A stretch of DNA of 64,000 nucleotides. Source: Chitinophagaceae bacterium LGM1 (GTDB lineage Bacteria > Bacteroidota > Bacteroidia > Chitinophagales > Chitinophagaceae). Every line of letters begins with the position of its first letter. Position 1 is the first letter of the stretch. The translations under genes were made by a program, and so were the position numbers. The stretch is from contig CP075895.1 in the NCBI GenBank assembly GCA_018604165.1, forward strand, positions 3,258,194-3,322,193, read 5' to 3'. Shown here one piece after another: positions 46,226 through 54,572 of the stretch. Under the pieces are notes generated by a model. The model ran no database searches. It saw nothing but the letters and a program-made list of their open reading frames with translations, and was not told where the DNA came from.

Positions 46226-49200
46226 TTAATATTCACCTACACGTACTATTTGCCCAATATGATTCACTCGTACTTTTACTATTCCTTTTATACCATTCAG
46301 ACCGAGTTGAGGTTTATATACAAAACCTGCTAGCTCTTTTTTTTCGTCAACAGTAGTTTCCAAATGATGCCTGAAAAAATAATTTTTAGTAGCAATTTTC
46401 TGAACCCTAAAAAGGTTTGGGCTTATTAGCTTATTGTTAGCAGGATTTAATAAATCAACTTCCGATGGGTCGAAATCTTGTGAAGGAAATACGAAGTATT
46501 CATTTTGCTTCATAGTAAAGAGGAACTGCCAGCCTTCAGATTGATTATAGGTTTTGTCAATAATTGGCATACTGATACTTGCCTTATGCACAGCCTCGTA
46601 AAATGACACGATTTTTTCTTGCAGTTCACCATTCGCGTCCCTATATATAGCCACATGATGATTATTGCCTGTACTTACAAAATCTACAGGTATCTTATTC
46701 CCATCAACGTCTTTGATTACATCCCCTAAATGGTCTTTCTTGTCATGTAGTGGCTCTGCATTTTTTACGCCGCTTATTGTTACCCTTTTTATCGCAATGC
46801 CCTTACTTTCATTTAGCCAAATGGGATTTTTGTCAAGATTTGAAAAGGCTTCCTTGGGGTTGCTATTAGATTTTTTCAGTCTTTCAAGCAATATTTTCTT
46901 TACACCAACATCAATGACTTTTTCTATTGTCTTAGCATCTTTAAAATTTTCAGGAGTAATATCTTTTCTGATAGTATAATCTGGCTCCTGCCACACTAAC
47001 TTTACCTTTTCAGGCATTTTAATTTTTAGGTGTTCATCCAGATATATCGGATTTTTATTGAGGCTATTTTTACCTGTAAATGCCTTTTTAGGGTCATTGC
47101 TATTAGCAACCAATCTTTTTAGTAATGCATCTCTGTGTATTTTGTTAGCCACTTGTAAAATGGTAGATTCATCAAAACGGGCACCTACTTTTTCTTCTTT
47201 TGTGGCGTATTGGTAAATTTTACCATAGATAGTTTCTTTATGCAGTTGCCCTCTCGGCGTAAGTTCAGTTTTAATATGTGTCCCTGTTTTTAAGGATGTC
47301 TTGTTTTTGTTTTTTGTAACTACCTTATTTTTCGCTTTATACGAAATTAATATGCTGTCTAAATGTTTCTTGGCTTCTTCTCTGAATGATGGTATTGGCA
47401 GATTGAATTTACGGTTACCTTCTTTGTCTTTATAGGTTTCTTTTTGTTCTATACCATATACACTGCCGCTTTTATCCCCTCGCGCATGCAAATTATTCAG
47501 GTATTGAATATGGCTGTGTTTTGTGAATGCAACTGTCAAAGCATCCATAGCATGGTGTCTGTGGTCATTACGTTTTGTCCAGTCAATTATTTTTTCTTTA
47601 AAGCTGCCATCTTTCCTCTCTACTTTTTCAGTCAACCCAAGCCGCCTGTATTTTTCAATATTCAATTCCTGCATAACGTTTGTAAGCCCCCAATCTTCCC
47701 GCAATCTGTCTGTAATACTGCCTGTTGTAGGTACAACGGTTCTGCATACATCTTCCAGTATCTGCTTGGCTTTTTTAGCTATGTATTGCGTGTTACGCAA
47801 ATCTCTTTCAATAAATCCACTACCTATTTCGCTGCCTTTCTTTAATAATTTATTGTATTTAGCTTTCTTGATTCCGCTGCCATCTTTTGCTTCATATATC
47901 ATCTTTATTCTTTGCTCATAAGCTGTTAATGCTTCTTCGCCATACTCTGTACTTATATAATCGTATGCTGTTCTGTTTGCTTTTTTTAGATTATCGTTTC
48001 TGAAACAAAGCGTTTTGTTAGAAAAGCTATCGTCAAATAATACCGCTTGTGGTATGATATGGTCTATATCTATGTCTTTTGTAAATAGTATCTCTGGTGG
48101 GATGTAGGTATTGGTATATAAGGTATGATACCCATTATTCTTTAACTCTTCGTACAGTTTATAACGGATAATATCATTTCTTGACGGGTTTTTTATATTG
48201 AAATCTTTATTGAGCTTAATGCGAATGGCATCATGCTCAGTCTTTGCTTTATTTATGCTGTTTGTCATTTGAGCACGTTCATCTGCATTCTTTTTTAATT
48301 CTCTTGCAAGTTCAATCCTTATTTCATCAGGCTTGCCAAGTGATGGTTCTGCAATAATTGCATTAACCACATTTACCATCTGGTTGAGTATTTTCTCTAC
48401 AACCGGGTTTCGCAAGCTATTTTTAGGTAGTATTTCAAGCTTATTATTTAACGGTCTATTCTGTTGTTCTTCTTTAGTAAGAGATTTTGAATGATTATAC
48501 CCTGCTAACTCGCAAGCAACACTAAAAGTGCTATCTTTAATATAAGAATAGATTTTGCGCATTGCTTTAGCACTTAGGCTGCCATAATCATCTGGTAGTG
48601 TTATACTGGCCAATATGGATGCATATTCTTTTTTAAAGCCGAATTTTTCATTTAATAACTTATAAAGGGTGTCGTTGCCGGTAGGCGAGTTGTCTTCCTG
48701 ATATGAGTATAATAAATGCCATAGCTGATACGAGGTTTGCTTTTCAAAATCCTTGCCGTCTAATTCTGCATCAAAAGAAAGGATAGATATATCAATGCCT
48801 TCTTTTTCAAAAAATGCAGCAACATTATCTTTTAAGTCTGTGCTGTTAAAAGATATGGCACTTTCTTCATCGTCTTCGGAAGCCATCATTTTCAGATAAG
48901 CATCATACAATACTTTGTTAGTTCTGTTGCCATCCAACTCTTTGTAGTTCAATTCCCATTCTTCGGCTTTGTAGCCTAGTAGCTTAAAGACTTGATTGAC
49001 ACTAAGTTTATCTTTTACATTCAACTCATTGAACAAGGCTTGTCTTGCCGACTGGTCAAAAGTTAACTTTTCCCGAGATGTTTTGTTTTTTGCTTCAAGA
49101 TTACCCAATACCTGCCATATCTTAAATTCCTGAAACAAGGGGGATGATTTAGGTGATACTTTAGCACCGATTGTTTTCTTTTTTATCTTGCCATCTTCAC

Positions 49201-50377
49201 CTGTTACTTCAATGATTTTGTTTTCAAATTCGCAAAAACTCACCAATCCTTTTTGAGATTTTAGCTTGCGTTGGTAAAATATAATCACATCGCGTATCTC
49301 CGCTTTTAATGCGTCAGTCAATTGTGAGTAGTATTTGGCTTGTACTGTCCATATTTTCTCAAACTCATCCATATAATCCTGTCTGTAAAACACCTGATTT
49401 TTGGTACGTGCATGTGGATTGTTTTTTAATAGGTTATATAAATATTCGCCGACAGTAAGATTGTTAAAGTACAATTCTTTACTTCTATCGCTGATAGCAC
49501 CTAAATATCCGCTTGAGTTATTGATATTGTTGTTAATGTCTGTTAAAACATATGCAATTTCCTCTTTACTCAATTTTTTAGAAATGCCTTTGTTTCTCCA
49601 TTCATAGGGTATTATTCTTTTTTCTTGTTTGGATAGTTTTGTACCTTTTAATTCTGCCGTATAGGTTTGTGTTATTGCTAAAATTCTTTTTCTTGTATTT
49701 TCTTTCCCTTGACCTGAAATAGCTTTTAACAAATCTTCTGTCAACATTTCAGGATAATATTGCTTTTGAAAATCCCACACCTTATTAAACTCTGTCTGTA
49801 AATCAGAGCGATAAAAATCGGGCAAAGTACTTTTGCTGTCTTTCAATAGCTGATAACAAAGCTGCCCAGGTGTCAGGTTTTCCTCGTATAAGCGTTTTGC
49901 AATAGCCATACCGTCTATTAATTGACCTTCATCTTGATTTTTAGCTTTGCGGCTGCTTTTATAACCTCGTTTTTTATTTATCATTAATAGCACGCGTGCA
50001 AATTCTTCTAGCCCCAACTGTTCTGTAGCTGCTTTGGCACGCAAGGCATAAGTACTGTGAGTGGAATGTTTATCGTTTTCTGCAAGTACAGTAGTATCAG
50101 TAATAATACCATGCTCTTTTAATATTGCGATGAGATTATTTCGCCTTAGTTTATAACGCTGCAAATTGCGGCGCATACTTCTTTTTAGTGTGCGCTCTGA
50201 ATTAATACTAACAGGTTTACCTTTCTCGAAGTTTAGCTGTTCGTCCGTTGTTAATGGATTTACGCGTACACCCAATTTCAATATTTCAGACTTTTCTGTG
50301 TTGCTTTCGTCTTCAAGCACAAATGCCCATCCAATAGAGGTAGTGCCTAAGTCAAGACCTAAAACTTTTTTTGCCAT
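46226..50377 (-). CDS. cas9: CRISPR-associated endonuclease Cas9 (type II-C)
   Basis: An RNA-guided DNA endonuclease of 1383 residues, in the size range of large Bacteroidota II-C enzymes. Domains in order: RuvC-I (LGLDLGTTSIGW, Asp9), the Arg-rich bridge helix (RSMRRNLQRYKLRRNNLIA), the recognition lobe, RuvC-II (RIELARELKKN), HNH (DIDHIIPQAVLFDDS and NKTLCFRNDNLKKANRT) and RuvC-III (HRHHAMDALTVAFT). The PAM-interacting C-terminus is last. All nuclease residues are present. An upstream TTG at 50383 is also open, but the ATG at 50377 gives the family start MAKKVLGLDLG. The PAM cannot be read from sequence. Confidence 0.98.
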   Translation of the reverse strand: MAKKVLGLDLGTTSIGWAFVLEDESNTEKSEILKLGVRVNPLTTDEQLNFEKGKPVSINSERTLKRSMRRNLQRYKLRRNNLIAILKEHGIITDTTVLAENDKHSTHSTYALRAKAATEQLGLEEFARVLLMINKKRGYKSSRKAKNQDEGQLIDGMAIAKRLYEENLTPGQLCYQLLKDSKSTLPDFYRSDLQTEFNKVWDFQKQYYPEMLTEDLLKAISGQGKENTRKRILAITQTYTAELKGTKLSKQEKRIIPYEWRNKGISKKLSKEEIAYVLTDINNNINNSSGYLGAISDRSKELYFNNLTVGEYLYNLLKNNPHARTKNQVFYRQDYMDEFEKIWTVQAKYYSQLTDALKAEIRDVIIFYQRKLKSQKGLVSFCEFENKIIEVTGEDGKIKKKTIGAKVSPKSSPLFQEFKIWQVLGNLEAKNKTSREKLTFDQSARQALFNELNVKDKLSVNQVFKLLGYKAEEWELNYKELDGNRTNKVLYDAYLKMMASEDDEESAISFNSTDLKDNVAAFFEKEGIDISILSFDAELDGKDFEKQTSYQLWHLLYSYQEDNSPTGNDTLYKLLNEKFGFKKEYASILASITLPDDYGSLSAKAMRKIYSYIKDSTFSVACELAGYNHSKSLTKEEQQNRPLNNKLEILPKNSLRNPVVEKILNQMVNVVNAIIAEPSLGKPDEIRIELARELKKNADERAQMTNSINKAKTEHDAIRIKLNKDFNIKNPSRNDIIRYKLYEELKNNGYHTLYTNTYIPPEILFTKDIDIDHIIPQAVLFDDSFSNKTLCFRNDNLKKANRTAYDYISTEYGEEALTAYEQRIKMIYEAKDGSGIKKAKYNKLLKKGSEIGSGFIERDLRNTQYIAKKAKQILEDVCRTVVPTTGSITDRLREDWGLTNVMQELNIEKYRRLGLTEKVERKDGSFKEKIIDWTKRNDHRHHAMDALTVAFTKHSHIQYLNNLHARGDKSGSVYGIEQKETYKDKEGNRKFNLPIPSFREEAKKHLDSILISYKAKNKVVTKNKNKTSLKTGTHIKTELTPRGQLHKETIYGKIYQYATKEEKVGARFDESTILQVANKIHRDALLKRLVANSNDPKKAFTGKNSLNKNPIYLDEHLKIKMPEKVKLVWQEPDYTIRKDITPENFKDAKTIEKVIDVGVKKILLERLKKSNSNPKEAFSNLDKNPIWLNESKGIAIKRVTISGVKNAEPLHDKKDHLGDVIKDVDGNKIPVDFVSTGNNHHVAIYRDANGELQEKIVSFYEAVHKASISMPIIDKTYNQSEGWQFLFTMKQNEYFVFPSQDFDPSEVDLLNPANNKLISPNLFRVQKIATKNYFFRHHLETTVDEKKELAGFVYKPQLGLNGIKGIVKVRVNHIGQIVRVGEY

Positions 50378-50399
50378 GTTCAATACTTTTTCTACTTTT

Positions 50400-50484
50400 A
50401 TTATGAAGCAAATCGCAATAAGGATTTTTCCGTTGTGAAAACATTAAGTTTCCCTCGACTTTAACGGGGGCTTTTTCTTTTTTT
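50400..50484 (+). ncRNA. tracrRNA
   Basis: Divergent from cas9, starting about 20 bases before its ATG. GAAGCAAATCGCAAT (50405-50419) is complementary to the first 15 bases of the CRISPR repeat with three G-U pairs. The nexus follows, AAGGATTTTTCCGTTGTG and AAAACATT, a form typical of Bacteroidota II-C tracrRNAs. The transcript ends in a hairpin (AAGTTTCCC with GGGGGCTT) and a long T run (50472-50484). TACTTTTA at about 50393-50400 resembles a -7 box. Ends are approximate. Confidence 0.88.
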
Positions 50485-50620
50485 AACCTCTCGACAACAG
50501 TTTACACACGTCTTACTGACTCTTTTTGCAAACCAACTTCATAAATACAAACTACGAAGAATGGCTGAATTGAAAAAAATCTAATCGTACTATTGAGATT
50601 GTTTTTTCAACAGATTTACT

Positions 50621-50636
50621 ACCGTGTTTTCACGGT
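50621..50636. repeat. ACCGTG hairpin, left copy
   Basis: ACCGTGTTTTCACGGT: 6-bp stem, TTTT loop. Its exact reverse complement recurs at 56231-56246, so the two copies flank the recombinase-mobilization block in opposite orientation. It may be a terminator or a recurring end element. Confidence 0.55.
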
Positions 50637-50668
50637 ACTTATTTTATTCAACAAAAATTTGTTCATAT

Positions 50669-50829
50669 ACAAACGAGGGTTTGTAGTTGAACAAAACACG
50701 CTCATTTTAAGCCGTTTTCACATTCCCGCCACGTCAAGACCTTGTGTTTATCAAGGGGTTCAGCTATTCACAATACGCCATCTTTCACCTTTCAGACTGA
50801 AAGCTGTTCAAAGATAAACCCTCGTTTGT
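50669..50829. repeat. 14-bp perfect inverted repeat upstream of the serine recombinase
   Basis: ACAAACGAGGGTTT at 50669-50682 and AAACCCTCGTTTGT at 50816-50829, with 133 bases between. The spacing and symmetry resemble the subsites of a serine recombinase crossover or resolution site. Confidence 0.6.
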
Positions 50830-50892
50830 CCATGAACACTGCCCATGTCTGAACCCATTGCCATTCAAAGGGTTTCGCACATGACAGCAGAC

Positions 50893-51552
50893 ATGAACAC
50901 AGCCTATGCGTATTACCGTGTATCCACCGAAAGGCAGGGCAAATCAGGGTTAGGGCTGGATGCACAGGAGCAAGCGGTTAATACTTTTTGTGCCGCAAAC
51001 GGTATCAGGCTGATGGGTGAGTTCGTAGAAGTGGAATCAGGCAAACGGAACGACCGCCCTGTATTGCAGGATGCATTGGCGACCTGCAAAAAACAACATG
51101 CCCTGCTGCTGATTGCCAAACTAGACAGGCTCGGGCGTAATGTGGCTTTTATTACCAGACTGATGGAATCAAAAGTAGATTTCAAAGCGGTGGATAACCC
51201 CAATGCGCATAAAGTAGTCGTCCAGATGATGGCGGTCTTTGCAGAGCATGAACGGGATGTGATAAGCCAGCGTACCATTGCCGCCCTGCAAGCTGCAAAG
51301 CTAAAGGGTGTCATCTTGGGCAAGCATGGCAGGGATGTATTATCAAAGCTGAACCATGAGAACGCGAAGCGGTTTGCTGTACAGATGACACCCCTGATTG
51401 AGAGGTTGAAGCAGAGGGGCTTGCATTCTGTCAGGGCGATAACAGGTGAGCTAAACAGACTGAATGTGCCAACCTACAGACAGCATAGCCATAAATGGCA
51501 TATCGCTACGGTACATCAACTGCTGCAACGCATAAGTGAACAACAAGTGTAA
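50893..51552 (+). CDS. Serine recombinase (resolvase/invertase family)
   Basis: A 219-residue recombinase. The N-terminal catalytic domain has the nucleophile Ser in AYYRVSTERQ and the conserved Arg region LIAKLDRLGRNVAFI. It also has MAVFAEHERDVISQRT, leading into the long E helix. The C-terminal part (LKQRGLHSVRAITGELNRLN and HKWHIATVHQLLQRI) is a helix-turn-helix DNA reader. In-frame ATGs at 50845 and 50881 exist; MNTAYAYYRVS at 50893 fits the family best. A cluster of inverted repeats just upstream is its likely site. Confidence 0.88.
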   Translation: MNTAYAYYRVSTERQGKSGLGLDAQEQAVNTFCAANGIRLMGEFVEVESGKRNDRPVLQDALATCKKQHALLLIAKLDRLGRNVAFITRLMESKVDFKAVDNPNAHKVVVQMMAVFAEHERDVISQRTIAALQAAKLKGVILGKHGRDVLSKLNHENAKRFAVQMTPLIERLKQRGLHSVRAITGELNRLNVPTYRQHSHKWHIATVHQLLQRISEQQV

Positions 51553-51569
51553 CAAAAAAAGAACATAGT

Positions 51570-52094
51570 ATGAAACCACTCTTAACACTGATTATTGGCT
51601 GTATGGCATATTGCGCCACAGCCCAGCCTTGTAAATACGTCAAGCCGCAAAAAGATGAATTTACAGGGCAGACTTACAACATGGCAAAAATGGCACTCGG
51701 CGCACCGCTTGCCATGCGTGAACTGATTATCTATGAAACGGAAGGCAAATACCATATCGGCTTGCGCATTACGTTCAACACGGATTTTGCGGATGTACCG
51801 TTTAAAAAAGGCGATAAGGTCAGTATCAAGCTGGCAAGCGGTGAGATTATAGAGATAACGGCTCCCAAAGACCTTGCACCGATTGTATTCCGCGTGTTGG
51901 ATGTACCGTTACGGATGTGGTATGTGCATCAGGAAGTCCCCTTGCCTGTCTTTGAAAAATTATCCCAATCCGCTATTACTGCTGTCAGGTTCAAACTGAA
52001 TGATGCTGACCATGACTTGCAGGGCATCAAGGATAAGCAGGTACAGAAAATCATGGAAACGGTCAAATGCATGATAGACAATTACAATAAATAA
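51570..52094 (+). CDS. Exported hypothetical protein, 174 residues
   Basis: The product starts with a signal peptide (MKPLLTLIIGCMAYCATAQ, cleaved after TAQ) and continues as a mixed alpha/beta protein with two mature cysteines (QPCKYVKPQ and VKCMIDN) that may pair. No family recognised. It follows the serine recombinase by 17 bases and precedes a membrane protein gene by 21, so the three could be co-transcribed as element cargo. Confidence 0.7.
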   Translation: MKPLLTLIIGCMAYCATAQPCKYVKPQKDEFTGQTYNMAKMALGAPLAMRELIIYETEGKYHIGLRITFNTDFADVPFKKGDKVSIKLASGEIIEITAPKDLAPIVFRVLDVPLRMWYVHQEVPLPVFEKLSQSAITAVRFKLNDADHDLQGIKDKQVQKIMETVKCMIDNYNK

Positions 52095-52115
52095 TCACGA
52101 TTCAAAAACAATACC

Positions 52116-52724
52116 ATGCAAGAAGTAACTGCTATATATAATTACACTACGCAACTGGATGGAAATTATACTGTGTTTACCTATAAAAAGACGCCAGTCA
52201 GTTATAAACTGGCAATGCCACTATGTTTCTACACTGCTATTCCTGCCGCTATGCTCGCATTTGCTATCGGCGCACCGGGATTTGTGTCAGGAATTATCTT
52301 GTGGGTAATACTGATGGTTGGGCTTGGTTTGGGTATTACTTTTATCATCAACAAATTCAGAAAAACAGGTGAGTTTAAAATCAGCGATACAGATGTGGTG
52401 GTAAAAGATAAATCCTATGTAAGAAAAGACATTGTTTCCTATTTTGTAAAAGACCCGTCAGGCAATTATGTCGAAACTACGACTATGTATGTTACACAAG
52501 TCAATCCGCTTTCAGTTGCAGGGAATGTAGCGAATTTGGGAACAGGTTTACAACAACTGGGAGCAGAAAGCAGGAATATGATACGTAAGCACTTACAGGA
52601 TGCAGGCTATAAAATTTGCATCAGATACGGAACAAAAGATGTAGTCATTGCAAGTGGGCTTGGACAACGTGAAGCTGACGGCATGTTTGACAAACTGATA
52701 GAGGTAGCTGGATTAAATGAATAG
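52116..52724 (+). CDS. Hypothetical membrane protein, 202 residues
   Basis: Two closely spaced hydrophobic segments at about residues 34-75 (PLCFYTAIPAAMLAFAIGAP, then GIILWVILMVGLGLGITFII) are followed by a cytoplasmic or periplasmic beta-rich domain (FKISDTDVVVKDKSYVRKDI). The domain reads like a small PH-like or bPH domain, but I am not sure. No catalytic motif seen. It ends 32 bases before a strong terminator hairpin. Confidence 0.68.
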   Translation: MQEVTAIYNYTTQLDGNYTVFTYKKTPVSYKLAMPLCFYTAIPAAMLAFAIGAPGFVSGIILWVILMVGLGLGITFIINKFRKTGEFKISDTDVVVKDKSYVRKDIVSYFVKDPSGNYVETTTMYVTQVNPLSVAGNVANLGTGLQQLGAESRNMIRKHLQDAGYKICIRYGTKDVVIASGLGQREADGMFDKLIEVAGLNE

Positions 52725-52756
52725 TAAATTCGGTTGGTACAAGCACAACAAACGAT

Positions 52757-52780
52757 AAAGGCTGCCAATCGGCAGCCTTT
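52757..52780. terminator. Terminator hairpin after the membrane protein gene
   Basis: AAAGGCTGCC, loop AATC, GGCAGCCTTT, then TGTTTT. A perfect 10-bp stem ending the rightward unit, also just beyond the stop of the leftward gene at 52785. Confidence 0.8.
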
Positions 52781-52784
52781 TGTT

Positions 52785-53042
52785 TTACCGCATAAACAAA
52801 CCCATTTGATGCAGGGCGGTTTGTTTGACGGGCTTATGATGGTTAAGCCGTCGCGTCAGATAAAAGACGGTGATGTCCTCGTTGCCAATAATGGCCCATG
52901 CGGCGGTAAGGGATTTTGACCTGCTGTGGCGTTTGCTGCGCTGAATGTCCCAGGACAGTTTCATCAGGCGCGATAATTTTCTTGTGTGCATAAACGATGC
53001 TTTTAAATGTTGAGAAAAACCCAATTCGGCAAAAAGCCTCAT
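52785..53042 (-). CDS. Small mobile-element protein, 85 residues
   Basis: A basic protein with the stretch LMKLSWDIQRSKRHSRSKSL, then AAWAIIGNEDITVFYLTRR. This resembles the short Trp- and Arg-rich proteins common in Bacteroidota conjugative elements (KxxWxIxR...AW pattern), often single-strand or regulatory accessory proteins of unknown role. The frame stays open to 53273, but the extra N-terminal residues are Cys/Ser/Pro-rich and look non-coding, so I chose the ATG at 53042. No signal or membrane segment. Confidence 0.6.
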   Translation of the reverse strand: MRLFAELGFSQHLKASFMHTRKLSRLMKLSWDIQRSKRHSRSKSLTAAWAIIGNEDITVFYLTRRLNHHKPVKQTALHQMGLFMR

Positions 53043-53372
53043 TTGGACTTTGATAAGCCCCCGTTTGTGCGCATGAGGGATGGCAGGCAAGGTTTTGGCA
53101 AAAAGAATACCACTTGGGCGTGTAGGTAAATTTGCGGCAGCCACCGAAACAGAAACTGGAGATTGTTTTTGCCAAACCGACAGGCAAGCGCAATCCTGAC
53201 GACAGGAAGGATGCAGCGACAGACCTTGCCAGCCATCACGCATGGGCAATAGCTTTGCTGGCTCAAAGGCCAAAGAGAAAATGTCCTTTGCTTACGAATT
53301 ACGGGGGAAAGTCCGTCAGACATTTATTCTACAGCATACATAGATAAATCAGGTATCTTTACCTGACCTCTT
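53043..53372. other. Stretch without a convincing gene
   Basis: 330 bases with open frames on both strands. The plus-strand one (53132-53347) starts with TTG and has no family match; the minus-strand ones look like antisense translation. I see no strong RNA structure here. Near its right end TATCTTTA (53354-53361) may be the promoter of the small peptide gene that follows. Confidence 0.35.
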
Positions 53373-53450
53373 ATGAAACGGTTGATACAAATATTGCTAA
53401 TGCTATTTGTGGCGGGGATGCTTGCTGCATATTTGATAAAATATTCCTAG
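53373..53450 (+). CDS. 25-residue hydrophobic peptide
   Basis: ATG at 53373 to TAG at 53450, coding a peptide that begins MKRLIQILLMLFVAGML. It is a single membrane helix with basic residues before it and KYS at the end. A TATCTTTA element lies about 12 bases before the start, and a strong hairpin with a T-rich tail follows 33 bases after the stop. The layout of a short transcribed unit with a tiny membrane peptide recalls type I toxins, but no antisense RNA has been shown. It could also be a chance frame. Confidence 0.45.
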   Translation: MKRLIQILLMLFVAGMLAAYLIKYS

Positions 53451-53482
53451 CAAATAAAACAAACTACAAAACAGGAATGCAG

Positions 53483-53510
53483 AGAGAGGTAAGCAATCGC
53501 TTACTTCTCT
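53483..53510 (+). terminator. Hairpin after the 25-residue peptide gene
   Basis: AGAGAGGTAAGC, loop AATC, GCTTACTTCTCT, then TTCC: a 12-bp stem with one G-T pair. Confidence 0.65.
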
Positions 53511-53521
53511 TTCCGCTTATG

Positions 53522-53556
53522 AATCAAACACCTCTCCACAAGTGGGGTGTTTGATT
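53522..53556. other. Second strong hairpin, possible structured RNA
   Basis: AATCAAACACC and GGTGTTTGATT form a perfect 11-bp stem across a 13-base loop that itself can form CCAC-AA-GTGG. It lies only 11 bases after the previous hairpin. Two such hairpins in a row are more than a single terminator needs. Confidence 0.5.
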
Positions 53557-53711
53557 TGCTCAATGGATATTATGGTGATGAACGGTGCTATCGCAACTGT
53601 GCTGAATTAAAACGATGTCGCTGACACTACAACATTATTACAAATACAAACTTGCGTAGATATACGAGATTTACACCAACGTTTCAATGCCTCATCAATT
53701 AAAATGTTTAT

Positions 53712-53951
53712 ATGCGGAATTATTCAAGAGAATACGCTCTATCTAAAGGGCTAGATAAATGGACAGTAAACTTGGCTGATGAATTTCTTTATCTGAATGC
53801 TGACAAAAAGAAAGCCCATCAAAAAGTAAAGACTAAAAAAGTGTATTGTGCTGGTTTCGATATTGTAAAAATCAGAATTACACTTCCTTATAAAAGAGAG
53901 GTGCATATATACGGGCAATGGATTTCATACGAAGAATTGAAAAATCTGTAA
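53712..53951 (+). CDS. Hypothetical protein, 79 residues
   Basis: ATG at 53712 (MRNYSREYALSKGLDKW). The product is soluble and Lys/Tyr-rich with a single cysteine and a plausible mix of helix then strands (VYCAGFDIVKIRITLPYK). Its stop abuts the stop of the convergent mob-operon gene with no gap. No family recognised, and the base composition is like that of its neighbours. Confidence 0.5.
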   Translation: MRNYSREYALSKGLDKWTVNLADEFLYLNADKKKAHQKVKTKKVYCAGFDIVKIRITLPYKREVHIYGQWISYEELKNL

Positions 53952-54557
53952 CTATTCCTTATCTAACCCTTTCTCTTTATCCTTATCCCGCGCATTCTTT
54001 TCGTAAACTTCTTTTAGCTGCTGCCGGAACGCAAGACGGCGCGGGTCAATATCTTTATCCGCTTCTTTATCCTGTTCGGTATTTTTCGTTGCCCATTTAT
54101 TCTGTCGTACATTTTTTCTTGCTGCCAGCTCGTCTATCAGCTTCTGAAAATCATCCGCGCTAACATAGGTTTCTTTGTTATCTTTCTCTTTATTATAGTG
54201 ATTGCTAAAGGCTTGCTTTATTTCTTCTTTAAATGACAGGATAGGGTTCTCTTTTTTGGCTTCCGCCTTGCGTTGTTCGATTTCATCCTGCTCACGCAAA
54301 GCCTGATTACCCTCATGCAAAAGCAGCCTGTCCATCTGTTTATCAAACTCCATCGGCGTAATACCCTTGCTGTTGCCGCCGAATTTGCGGTTATGCAGTT
54401 TATAATTATCGTATTGCACGTAATAGGATTGCCAGTAATTATCTTTTTCCGCTTCAATTTCTTTAGCCCGGGTTAGCATCTCTTTCAGGATGGTCGGGTT
54501 ATGAATGCGGGACAGTATTTCCCCGAAACTTGTATAAGCGTATTGTTTCTCTGCCAT
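53952..54557 (-). CDS. Mobilization-operon accessory protein, 201 residues
   Basis: The third gene of the mob operon, 15 bases after the relaxase stop. The product is charged and mostly helical, probably coiled coil in the middle (RAKEIEAEKDNYWQSYYVQY and ALREQDEIEQRKAEAKKEN). Its C-terminus, IDPRRLAFRQQLKEVYEKNA then DKDKEK, resembles the C-terminus of the relaxase next to it (TDPRRVAFREEMNKILRDNK then DKDKD). The shared tail suggests a common partner or export signal. No enzymatic motif seen. Confidence 0.75.
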   Translation of the reverse strand: MAEKQYAYTSFGEILSRIHNPTILKEMLTRAKEIEAEKDNYWQSYYVQYDNYKLHNRKFGGNSKGITPMEFDKQMDRLLLHEGNQALREQDEIEQRKAEAKKENPILSFKEEIKQAFSNHYNKEKDNKETYVSADDFQKLIDELAARKNVRQNKWATKNTEQDKEADKDIDPRRLAFRQQLKEVYEKNARDKDKEKGLDKE

Positions 54558-54572
54558 AATTATTATGCGGTT

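Larger units (their letters stand above)
50485..50892. other. Intergenic region with clustered dyads beside the serine recombinase
   Basis: No convincing gene. It holds several symmetric elements: ACCGTGTTTTCACGGT (50621-50636), AACAAA-AA-TTTGTT (about 50650-50663), ACAAACGAGGGTTT (50669-50682) with its exact complement at 50816-50829, and CTTTCAG-A-CTGAAAG (50789-50803). Together these look like a recombinase target or a replication or transfer site rather than simple promoter DNA. A 74-residue frame at 50593-50817 is rejected as a gene. Confidence 0.5.

Noticed and set aside
50593..50817. Open frame of 74 codons upstream of the serine recombinase
   Set aside because: No family or signal is visible, the composition is unlike coding DNA here, and the region is full of palindromes and inverted repeats, better explained as a recombination or regulatory site.
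53132..53347. Plus-strand frame of 71 codons (KQKLEIVFAKPTGKR region)
   Set aside because: It has only a TTG start and overlaps open minus-strand frames, and I recognise no family. It could be real, but I cannot support it enough to list.
53952..54557. Second relaxase or replication protein
   Set aside because: No HUH, Walker or helix-turn-helix motif. The only link to the relaxase is the shared C-terminal tail, so it is listed as an accessory protein.
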